This document shows positions 1 through 7,524 of a stretch of DNA of 23,480 nucleotides, one piece after another. The stretch's first letter is position 1; each line of letters opens with the position of its first letter. Both the position numbers and the translations under genes were made by a program. The stretch covers positions 1 to 23,480 of the forward strand of contig CAKPAV010000001.1 of NCBI GenBank assembly GCA_934133115.1, written 5' to 3'. The DNA is from an uncultured Bacilli bacterium (lineage in GTDB: Bacteria; Bacillota_I; Bacilli_A; RFN20; CAG-826). The notes under the pieces are model-generated. The model made no database searches, was not told the origin of the DNA, and was given only the letters and a program-made list of their open reading frames with translations.

Positions 1-16
1 CTTATAAGCATAAATG

Positions 17-52
17 TTAACTAGTTAATAGTGTACCTATTTAACTAGTTAA
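17..52. repeat. Two identical 12-bp palindromes, 24 bp apart
   Basis: The palindrome TTAACTAGTTAA occurs at 17-28 and again at 41-52, separated by 12 bp. Each copy is its own reverse complement, so the pair could be two dyad operators on one DNA face region or could fold into a 12-bp stem with a 12-nt loop. There is no T-tract on either side that would make it a simple terminator, and the glyA terminator lies just beside it. I infer an operator pair for a gene to the left of the window. The regulator is unknown. Confidence 0.5.
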
Positions 53-59
53 AGTCAAC

Positions 60-86
60 AAAAAAAGAGACTTTTTTCTTGTCTCT
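60..86 (-). terminator. Rho-independent terminator of glyA
   Basis: The arms AGAGAC (66-71) and GTCTCT (81-86) pair with a 9-nt loop. On the minus strand they are followed by six T residues (complement of 60-65). The hairpin begins about 19 nt after the glyA stop codon. Confidence 0.75.
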
Positions 87-104
87 CCTTTAATAGCGGT
101 TTCA

Positions 105-1316
105 TTAAATATTTTCGATTTTTTTCCAAGATTTCGTTAATGAATAGACTTCATTTTTTGCTTCTTCTTCACTAATTTTTTTGCTTAATACCTTATGAAT
201 CAGTTCACCTATTTTAATAGCGTCTTCCTTACTACATCCTCTAGTTGTAATCGCCGCAAAACCAATACGTAAGCCACTAGTTTCTTTTGGTGTTAACTTA
301 TCATTTGGTATCATATTTTTATTAGTGGTAATACCAATGCTTTCTAACAATATTTGTGCTTCCAATCCTGTTAGATTATAACTATCTAAAGTATTTAATA
401 AAAATAAATGATTATCCGTTTTACTAGTAATTGCGCCTAAACCACTTAATGTTTCTTGACATAATGCCGTATTTTCAATGATATTTTTCGCATATATTCT
501 AAATTCTTTGCTTTGCGCTTCTTTAAAACAAATAGCTTTGCCTGCAATAATATGTTCTAATGGGCCACCTTGATAATAAGGGAAAACCGCACTATTAATC
601 TTTTTAATTAAAGTTTCATTATTTGTTAAAATTAAACCTCCCCGTGGTCCACGAAGTGTTTTATGCGTAGTTGATGTTACAACATCCGCATAAGGAATAG
701 GATTTTGATGTAGATTAGCAGCGATTAAACCAGCAATATGTGCCATATCTACCATAAAATAGCAATGAACTTCATCAGAAATTTCTTTAATACGCTTAAA
801 ATCAATTGCATAAGGATAAGCACTATATCCCGCTAAGATAAGATCAGGTTTTTCTTTCTTAGCAATAGCCAAAATATTAGCATAATTTAAATGTCCATTT
901 TCATCTAATGGGTAATGAATAAAGTTATATAAATGCGAAGAAAAACTTACAGGACTACCATGTGTTAAGTGGCCTCCATCATTAAGAACTAAGCTTAATA
1001 TTTTACCGCCATTAGGTAATAATGCACGATATGCTGCGGCATTAGCTTGTGATCCACTATGAGGCTGTACATTAGCATATTTAGCTCCAAAAAGTTCACA
1101 CGCTCGATTAATCGCTAACTGTTCAATTTCATCAATATATTTGCATCCACCATAATATCGGTGATTAGGGTATCCTTCAGCATACTTATTGGTAAGAATT
1201 GAACCGCATGCCATACGAACATCTTTACTAGCATAGTTTTCGGAAGCTATTAGTTCAATGCCATTATTTTGTCTTTTCATTTCTAAATCAATTAAATCAA
1301 ATATTTCTTTATCCAT
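105..1316 (-). CDS. glyA: Serine hydroxymethyltransferase
   Basis: This PLP enzyme interconverts serine plus tetrahydrofolate with glycine plus 5,10-methylene-tetrahydrofolate, the main cytoplasmic source of one-carbon units. At 403 aa it is close to the usual bacterial length. Visible family signatures are ELIASENYAS near residue 21, the DGGHLTHGSPVSFS segment at 113-126, Asp190 in VDMAHIAGL, and the PLP-lysine motif TTHKTLRGPRGG with Lys219. The start is supported by a GGAGA Shine-Dalgarno about 9 nt upstream. It has its own promoter and terminator, so it is a housekeeping gene next to, and not part of, the glycan operon. The assignment is secure. Confidence 0.97.
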   Translation of the reverse strand: MDKEIFDLIDLEMKRQNNGIELIASENYASKDVRMACGSILTNKYAEGYPNHRYYGGCKYIDEIEQLAINRACELFGAKYANVQPHSGSQANAAAYRALLPNGGKILSLVLNDGGHLTHGSPVSFSSHLYNFIHYPLDENGHLNYANILAIAKKEKPDLILAGYSAYPYAIDFKRIKEISDEVHCYFMVDMAHIAGLIAANLHQNPIPYADVVTSTTHKTLRGPRGGLILTNNETLIKKINSAVFPYYQGGPLEHIIAGKAICFKEAQSKEFRIYAKNIIENTALCQETLSGLGAITSKTDNHLFLLNTLDSYNLTGLEAQILLESIGITTNKNMIPNDKLTPKETSGLRIGFAAITTRGCSKEDAIKIGELIHKVLSKKISEEEAKNEVYSLTKSWKKIENI

Positions 1317-1340
1317 AGTAATTATTCTCCTACTTATATA

Positions 1341-1369
1341 ATAATATGTTATTTAATATAAATTGTCTT
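1341..1369 (-). promoter_or_regulatory. Sigma-A-type promoter of glyA
   Basis: On the minus strand, AAGACA (-35, complement of 1364-1369; 4/6 match) and TATTAT (-10, complement of 1341-1346; 5/6 match) are separated by 17 bp, just upstream of the glyA Shine-Dalgarno. The site lies after the operon terminator, so glyA is probably expressed independently. Confidence 0.6.
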
Positions 1370-1395
1370 AACCTTATTATAAGTATATTATTCAG

Positions 1396-1438
1396 TTTAA
1401 AAAAAAGCAACTTGCTTATTAACTATTCAAGTTGCTTT
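1396..1438 (-). terminator. Strong rho-independent terminator ending the 13-gene operon
   Basis: A perfect 11-bp stem is formed by AAAGCAACTTG (1404-1414) and CAAGTTGCTTT (1428-1438) with a 13-nt loop. On the minus strand it is followed by eight T residues (complement of 1399-1406). It begins 19 nt after the stop codon of the GH84 gene and is the only clear hairpin terminator I see on the minus strand between 1438 and 21409. Confidence 0.9.
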
Positions 1439-1457
1439 GTTAATTATTTACTAATCA

Positions 1458-4190
1458 TTAAGAAACTACAATTTCACGAATTGTTACACCATTTCCATTT
1501 AACTTATTAGATACAATTTTAATAAAACGAGCATTAATTGATGTCTCTAGATTAATTACTATATCTAAAACACTTTCGTAACTGTCTTCACCAATTTTTA
1601 TGTAACTTATATTATCTGTTGAATAATAGAAATTTAAACTTTCAAAATAATCCGACGGATGATCATTGCATCCTTGATAGAATTCTATTTTGCTTATTTT
1701 TTTAAACTCGGCAAAATCAATCAAGATATAAGATCCAACTGGACTATGCCAATCATACCAAGTATAAGTATTTAAGTCTCCATCCATCATTTTACTAGGA
1801 TCACTATCATTAGCATTAATAAATGGTAAACCTTCTGTTGCAATCGACATTTTATTAATTGCAATTTCTTTAATAGCAACCCACGTAGTTGTACCTTTGT
1901 TTTTAATTCTTAAGAATCTAGCTTGAACTGGTTGATTTAGACTTACTAATACTTCAGCGCTATCGACATCTGCTAATTTGGTAAATGTTTTAGCATCTAA
2001 AGAATATTCTAACGTTCCTCTCATCCAATCAGTATTTCCATTAGCGTTACCAAATATAATTTTAACATTAGATATGGTTTTTATTTCTCCATAATCAAGA
2101 CGAATAAAAGCATCATCACTTGGGTAATCATTAAACCAGCAATAAGTTGATTCATCATCATCCCAAATATTATTTATATCACCTTGATAAATTCCATTAA
2201 ACCCACTATAGACAATACCAGTTGGTTCACCAATTGCTAGTTTAATTTGGTCGTTTGCAGCATATTTTAATTCATTTAAGAACGGAGTCAAAACAACAAC
2301 ACCTACATCAACATTTTTATAATCAATGTTATAGTTAATTGCATTTAAGACTGGTGCTTTGTGATTAAAAGCATCATTATAGAATGCATTTGCGGTATCC
2401 AATTTTTGCTTTAATTGATCTTTAGTATACTTGGTTTCATTATACATCATATCCAAATATAAATAGCTTGCTCTAGCGGAATCTTTAATACTTAGGACCC
2501 ATGGCTTCATAATTTCCACGAGCTCTCTATTTTCAGCATTATTGATAAAATTATCCGCATATTCTTCTAATTTTTGATAATATTCAATTAATGCATTAAC
2601 ACGTTTAGTTACATCCCCGCCACTTCTTAAATCAATTTTATAGTTGTTAATTAATACTCTTAAAGCGGTTCCTTCTTCAAAGTATTTGCCTTCATATAAA
2701 TTAGTATTTGTTAAATGACTAGCAATTTCTTTAAATGCTTGAGTTTCTTTGCCTTCAATATATTTAAATGAGTCAGCGTAGCTTTGATCCATATCAAACT
2801 TTTTAGTATTCCAAGCATAATCACAAATAGCAAAAATAGATAGTTTTGATGGTTCGGCTTGTTGCATTGGATTAGTTACTATTCCGCTAAATTCAACTTC
2901 TTCATCGGCATAAGATTTATCTAAAACTTCTCCTTTTCCCATTAATAAACGTGATTGGGCATAATCGTTAACCGGCCAATTTAACCACATAAATGGTTTA
3001 CGATTGGTTAGTGCTTTAAACTCTTTAAATTTTCCAGTAGAGACTTTACTACATACATCATTACCTGTCCACATAATTTGAATTGTTTCATCCAAATCTT
3101 CCATAAGATATTTATAGTAGCTTTCCAAATCTACTTTTAAACGAGTATTAGATAAATAGCAATAAGAACTTGGAACAAAGATTAGATTATAGCAATCTCC
3201 TTTTTCTTTTGCCCAAAGTGCTAAATCATTTAACAATTTAGTATGAAGACTTGCAAATGTTGCTTCACCTAAGGTTGCTTCAATGTCATCCGCTGAAACA
3301 ACAAATTGACGAACTCCAGCATCATAAATTTGATTAAATTTTGCTTTTATTGCTTTTAAACCTTCACTATAATTTTCATTTGTTATCTTACTAGACATAA
3401 ATGGGTGAATTGCCCAAGCAAAACGAGTTTTAGTTTGACGCCCTACTTGAATTTGACTTTTTAAAATCTTTAAATCGTTTTCTGAATATAATCCACGCCA
3501 GTTAGTACTATGGTATGAATCATCTTTAGGTGCATATATATAAATATTACTCTTAAATTTGGAGCCAAAACGCATTAATTCTTTGCGTTCTTCACTTGTC
3601 CAAGGTATACCATAATATCCTTCAATAAAACCACGATACATAGAATCACTATAATCTTTAATTTCTAATTCTTTAATAGTGTCATTTGTTTGTTCGAAAA
3701 TCAATTCCAAAGTCGATAATCCATAAAAACAACTATCACTATCTTTTCCTAAAATTGTGATTGATAATTCATTTATATTAAGATAATAACTATCATATTT
3801 GCTAGTAATATAAGATAAATCTTTATTTTTTAAAGACATATCTACTTTCTTGTTACTTCCATAAATACCAATATTAAGCGTTGTTATATCACTATTATTA
3901 ACAAAAGTTGATTTGCTAGCTTTTACATTTTTAAGTGACAAAACATCCATTGCTTTATTTTGCGTATAAACATCAACATTTTCTTCAAAAAACACTTTAA
4001 CATTACTAGTGAGTTTTAATTCTTTAGTTCCGTAACTTATTTCTTGTGGGCTAGGATATATTTCATATTCAGTACTCTCTTGATTCATTTGCTTGTAAGA
4101 TTTGACATTTTCTTTTGCATAAGTATTTCCTATAGTTAAACTAGAGAACAAAGGTAAAATAAATAGACATTTGCAAAAATTATTTTTCAT
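1458..4190 (-). CDS. Secreted GH84 beta-N-acetylglucosaminidase with two CBM32-like domains
   Basis: This is a GH84 enzyme (the O-GlcNAcase/NagJ/NagH-like family), expected to release terminal beta-GlcNAc outside the cell. The N-terminus has a hydrophobic signal segment (residues 8-25, likely cleavage after TYA) and no lipobox or wall anchor. Residues about 40-180 resemble the GH20b-type N-terminal domain. The GH84 catalytic domain begins with YRGFIEGYYGIPWT (185-198), then YAPKDD (219-224), the catalytic Asp pair D301-D302 in SADDIE, WTG (374-376), WPVNDY (405-410) and NPMQQAEPSK (440-449). A helical linker follows, then two F5/8C-type (CBM32) modules at about 650-780 and 785-910. It is the last gene of the operon. 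The start overlaps the preceding stop (TAATG) behind an AAGGAGG site, implying translational coupling. GlcNAc specificity is firm; the natural glycan is not known. Confidence 0.94.
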   Translation of the reverse strand: MKNNFCKCLFILPLFSSLTIGNTYAKENVKSYKQMNQESTEYEIYPSPQEISYGTKELKLTSNVKVFFEENVDVYTQNKAMDVLSLKNVKASKSTFVNNSDITTLNIGIYGSNKKVDMSLKNKDLSYITSKYDSYYLNINELSITILGKDSDSCFYGLSTLELIFEQTNDTIKELEIKDYSDSMYRGFIEGYYGIPWTSEERKELMRFGSKFKSNIYIYAPKDDSYHSTNWRGLYSENDLKILKSQIQVGRQTKTRFAWAIHPFMSSKITNENYSEGLKAIKAKFNQIYDAGVRQFVVSADDIEATLGEATFASLHTKLLNDLALWAKEKGDCYNLIFVPSSYCYLSNTRLKVDLESYYKYLMEDLDETIQIMWTGNDVCSKVSTGKFKEFKALTNRKPFMWLNWPVNDYAQSRLLMGKGEVLDKSYADEEVEFSGIVTNPMQQAEPSKLSIFAICDYAWNTKKFDMDQSYADSFKYIEGKETQAFKEIASHLTNTNLYEGKYFEEGTALRVLINNYKIDLRSGGDVTKRVNALIEYYQKLEEYADNFINNAENRELVEIMKPWVLSIKDSARASYLYLDMMYNETKYTKDQLKQKLDTANAFYNDAFNHKAPVLNAINYNIDYKNVDVGVVVLTPFLNELKYAANDQIKLAIGEPTGIVYSGFNGIYQGDINNIWDDDESTYCWFNDYPSDDAFIRLDYGEIKTISNVKIIFGNANGNTDWMRGTLEYSLDAKTFTKLADVDSAEVLVSLNQPVQARFLRIKNKGTTTWVAIKEIAINKMSIATEGLPFINANDSDPSKMMDGDLNTYTWYDWHSPVGSYILIDFAEFKKISKIEFYQGCNDHPSDYFESLNFYYSTDNISYIKIGEDSYESVLDIVINLETSINARFIKIVSNKLNGNGVTIREIVVS

Positions 4191-5653
4191 TATTTTTCCT
4201 CCTTATGCATAGTAACATTTTTAATTCCTTCATTATGTTCTTGAATATCAATCTTATTAAATGAATTTTTTTGTCCTAAATAATCGACACTATTGATATC
4301 CATATAAAAGAAAGCATAATCGCCAATGGCTTCAATTGAGGTTGATAAAATCAATTGTTTAATGACTGGAGTTTTACTAGATTCAGCACTAGAGAAAAAT
4401 AAGTGTGACGGAATATAAGTAACACCTTTTGTAAATATAACAATGGCATTCTTAGAATTATTAGAAAAACTATCAAATACTTTATTACCATTAGTCAAGT
4501 CATCTAAATGTGTTGACTCAATGACAAGTTTGTTAACATTAATAGCGTTAGCGAATGCTTCATTGCCTAATGATTTCAAGGATTTATTTAGTCTTAATTG
4601 TTCTAAACTATTGCAGTTTTTAAATGCTTTTTCACCAATACTTACTAAATTATTAGGTAAAACCAAAACATTTAAACTACCACAATCCATAAAAGCTTCT
4701 TTTTCAATTGCAACAACATCAACATTAAAATAAAGATTTTTTAATTTGCCGCATGAAGAAAAAGACATACCTTTAATTGTTGTTACATTAGTATAGGATA
4801 AATCAACTTCAATAAGGTTCTCATTATTTAAAAATGCCTTTTCATTGATTTCTTTTAAATCACCATTAAATTTAATGTGTGCAAGCTCACTAAAAGCAAA
4901 AGCGTTTTTTCCAATACTTGCTAATTTAGTTGGCAACATTAATTCCTTTATACCGCATTCATAAAAAGCATAATCACCAATTGATGTTATCGAATCTGGT
5001 AAACTTAATTCAGTAATTGTGTTTAATCGATAAAAAGCATAATCACCGATAGAACTAATTTTTGATTCACTAGAAAAGTATACATTCCTTACATTTGGTA
5101 AAATAGATGGATTAGTAGCAAGAGGAAAAAACATACGATTAGGTATTTTTAAAACGTTTTTCCCAAAATAAACATCAATGACTTGCCCTTTAGCGGGATA
5201 AAACACCCAGTTTTTAGCATTAAAATCTTCTACATTTTCAGCATCAAAATAAAGTGTTTTGATATTAGATCCATTAAATGCTCCATCACCAATCTTTTTG
5301 ATTGATTTAGGAATATAAACCGTATTTAACCAAGTACGCTCAGTAAATCCTTCACTAGCAATTTCTTGAACTGGTAAATCATTATACTTTTCTGGAATTG
5401 CTAAAATATTACTTGATAATTTATGATTATTATCCGAAACAATGTAATATGTCTTATCTTCACTTAATTCATAAGTCAAGTTACTAGAATCAATTAAATC
5501 AGTTGGAATTTCTTTAAAAATTTTTTCTTTATAAGCATAATTTTCTTTTTGATTTAATTTAACTTCTTTATCATATTCTAATGGTCTAAGTGAACTGTTA
5601 CAACTAAATAACATACAAGCAATTGCTAATAGTAATATCTTTTTATTTTTCAT
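4190..5653 (-). CDS. BspA-type leucine-rich-repeat lipoprotein
   Basis: A 487-aa lipoprotein of unknown ligand. The signal segment MKNKKILLLAIACMLFSC gives Cys18 as the probable lipidation site (the lipobox LFSC is slightly atypical). Residues about 85-470 are tandem LRR_5/BspA repeats of about 23 residues, with recurrent units such as SIGDYAF, SIGKNAF and SIGEKAF. Such repeats usually form a binding surface for proteins or glycans, and no catalytic motif is seen. I prefer the ATG at 5651-5653: it gives a compact signal peptide and follows an AAAGGAGAAC site, whereas a start at 5689 would put an unrelated 12-residue tail before the signal. It overlaps nagA by 11 nt, and its stop overlaps the GH84 start by 1 nt. 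Confidence 0.9.
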   Translation of the reverse strand: MKNKKILLLAIACMLFSCNSSLRPLEYDKEVKLNQKENYAYKEKIFKEIPTDLIDSSNLTYELSEDKTYYIVSDNNHKLSSNILAIPEKYNDLPVQEIASEGFTERTWLNTVYIPKSIKKIGDGAFNGSNIKTLYFDAENVEDFNAKNWVFYPAKGQVIDVYFGKNVLKIPNRMFFPLATNPSILPNVRNVYFSSESKISSIGDYAFYRLNTITELSLPDSITSIGDYAFYECGIKELMLPTKLASIGKNAFAFSELAHIKFNGDLKEINEKAFLNNENLIEVDLSYTNVTTIKGMSFSSCGKLKNLYFNVDVVAIEKEAFMDCGSLNVLVLPNNLVSIGEKAFKNCNSLEQLRLNKSLKSLGNEAFANAINVNKLVIESTHLDDLTNGNKVFDSFSNNSKNAIVIFTKGVTYIPSHLFFSSAESSKTPVIKQLILSTSIEAIGDYAFFYMDINSVDYLGQKNSFNKIDIQEHNEGIKNVTMHKEEK

Positions 5654-6788
5654 TAATAATGTTCTCCTTTTGATATACAATTTTTCCATTTACAATTGTC
5701 ATATAAACATTTAAATTTTCATCAATAATCGTTAAATCAGCATCCTTACCAATTGCTATACTACCTTTATTCGTTAATCCTAAGTGATTTGCGACATTTT
5801 TAGTAGCCATATCTATTGCCTCAATTAAGGAAACACCTAAAACATCTTTAACATTTTTTATTCCTTCATTCATATGCAAGACAGAACCCGCTAAAACACC
5901 ACTTTTTAATGTGGCTGTCCCATCTTTTACATATACTTTTTGTCCACCTAATTCATAAATTCCATTAGGTAAGAATCTTGCTTCCATAGAATCAGTTATT
6001 AGAATAATTTTTTTACTTGGTTTATTACGATATAAAAATTTAATTGCTTCACCAGAAACATGATGCAAATCCGCGATTAACTCAGTATATATGTCATCAT
6101 GAATTAAGCCTTCTCCTAATAAGCCAATATCGCGGTGATGAATGCCTCGCATTGCATTATATGTATGAGTTAAACAAGTAACACCATTTTCAAATGCTTC
6201 AACAGCTTGCATTGCACTAGCATCACTATGACCAGCATTTATTAAAATATTGTTATCTTTTAAATATTTCATTACTTCCAAATTTGTTTCTTCTGGGGCA
6301 ATAGTTATAATTTTTATTTTATTATTTGAAGAAACAATCAAATCTTTTAAAATGCCAATATTTGATTTAATAATGTTTTTAGGATCTTGCGCTCCACAAT
6401 ATTTTTTCGATATAAATGGTCCTTCAACATGAGCACCTATTACATTAGCGCCTTCTTCATTAGAATAATTACCAATAACATTTAAGGCTTTTTTTATAGA
6501 GGAAATATCCATGCTCATTGTAGTGGGCATGAATGATGTAACTCCATCCTTAGTAATTGATTTAGCAATATTAGATAAGTCTTTATCGGTGGCATACATT
6601 ACATCTGACCCATTTGCACCATGAATATGTTCATCAATAAAACCTGGCACAACAATAAGTTTATCATCTAAACTTAATAAATCATTTCCATCTTCAAACG
6701 AAGATATTTTTCCATTTTCAAATTGAATAGAACTCTTTACTAAGCCAACATTTTCTTTATATATTATTGCATTTTTGAAACCTTTCAT
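5643..6788 (-). CDS. nagA: N-acetylglucosamine-6-phosphate deacetylase
   Basis: Hydrolyses GlcNAc-6-P to glucosamine-6-P and acetate in the cytoplasm. At 381 aa it has the usual length and shows the amidohydrolase landmarks in order: the HxH metal pair H54/H56 in GFIDEHIHG, Glu122 in HVEGPF, His187 in NAGHSDA, His208 in THTYNAM, and the probable catalytic Asp266 in TDSMEA. The ATG overlaps the nagB TGA (ATGA, 4 nt), with GGAGAA upstream, so the two are translationally coupled and probably made together. This is one of the firmest assignments in the operon and is what ties the locus to N-acetylglucosamine. Confidence 0.96.
   Translation of the reverse strand: MKGFKNAIIYKENVGLVKSSIQFENGKISSFEDGNDLLSLDDKLIVVPGFIDEHIHGANGSDVMYATDKDLSNIAKSITKDGVTSFMPTTMSMDISSIKKALNVIGNYSNEEGANVIGAHVEGPFISKKYCGAQDPKNIIKSNIGILKDLIVSSNNKIKIITIAPEETNLEVMKYLKDNNILINAGHSDASAMQAVEAFENGVTCLTHTYNAMRGIHHRDIGLLGEGLIHDDIYTELIADLHHVSGEAIKFLYRNKPSKKIILITDSMEARFLPNGIYELGGQKVYVKDGTATLKSGVLAGSVLHMNEGIKNVKDVLGVSLIEAIDMATKNVANHLGLTNKGSIAIGKDADLTIIDENLNVYMTIVNGKIVYQKENIINEK
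5661..5670 (-). promoter_or_regulatory. Ribosome binding site that sets the LRR lipoprotein start
   Basis: AAAGGAGAAC on the minus strand lies 7 nt before the ATG at 5651-5653, inside the 3' end of nagA. It favours this start over the upstream in-frame codon at 5687-5689. Confidence 0.75.
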
Positions 6789-7519
6789 AGTGTTGTTTCT
6801 CCTAATAATAATGAAGCAGCTTCTTTATCACAAAAGATTGTAACATTTTCGTGTCTATTTAAAATAGTAACTGGCCAATTAATATCTTCTTTTCCTTCAA
6901 ATAAGTGTTTAATAGCTTTTGCTTTATGAACACCAGTAGCAATAAGAATTATTCTTTTGGCGCTTAAAATTGATTTAAGTCCCATCGTAATCGCTGATGT
7001 TGGAACTTCATCAAGAGAATTAAAGAAACGACTATTATCAATTCTTGTTGATTCTTTTAATTTTACTTTATGAACATTACTTTCAAAAGATGTTCCTGGC
7101 TCATTAAATGCTATATGTCCATTACTACCTATTCCTAATATTTGATAATCAATACCTCCATCACTAGCAATGGAGTTTTCATAATTTGCAATACTATCTT
7201 CATAATTAATGCCATCTGGTAAATGAACATTATTCATATTAACATCAATATAATTAAATAAATTATGACACATAAAGTAATAATAAGATTCTTTATTATC
7301 TTTTGTTAAGCCAATGTATTCATCTAGATTATAAGTTTTAACATATTTAAATGATACTTCTTTTTCATTATATTTTTTAATTAATTCTTTATAGACACCA
7401 ACTGGACTTCCACCAGTTGCTAAACCTAATACTGCATTAGGTTTTTTATTAATTAATTCCACTATTTCACGAGCTACTTCTTCATTTATTTCTTTGTCGG
7501 TTAATATTTTTAATTCCAT
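6785..7519 (-). CDS. nagB: Glucosamine-6-phosphate deaminase
   Basis: Converts glucosamine-6-P to fructose-6-P and ammonia, feeding GlcNAc carbon into glycolysis. The 244-aa length is typical of the short Gram-positive NagB type, which lacks the long allosteric C-terminus of the enterobacterial enzyme. Motifs visible are the phosphate loop GLATGGSPVGVY (32-43), the catalytic Asp66 in NLDEYIGL and GIGSNGHIAFNEPG with His135 and Glu140. The Shine-Dalgarno is modest (AAAGGAC) and sits inside the last codons of the phosphorylase gene, 5 nt away, suggesting coupling. The stop codon is TGA, which shows the organism does not use the Mycoplasma code. Confidence 0.96.
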   Translation of the reverse strand: MELKILTDKEINEEVAREIVELINKKPNAVLGLATGGSPVGVYKELIKKYNEKEVSFKYVKTYNLDEYIGLTKDNKESYYYFMCHNLFNYIDVNMNNVHLPDGINYEDSIANYENSIASDGGIDYQILGIGSNGHIAFNEPGTSFESNVHKVKLKESTRIDNSRFFNSLDEVPTSAITMGLKSILSAKRIILIATGVHKAKAIKHLFEGKEDINWPVTILNRHENVTIFCDKEAASLLLGETTL

Positions 7520-7524
7520 ACTGC

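Noticed and set aside
4443..4733. Plus-strand open frame antisense to the LRR lipoprotein gene, with similar short frames at 6250-6432, 10106-10538, 11929-12162, 14599-14862, 15840-16034, 19160-19390 and 20528-20815
   Set aside because: They lie inside well-supported genes on the other strand, lack convincing ribosome binding sites or domain signatures, and have the composition expected of antisense reading frames.
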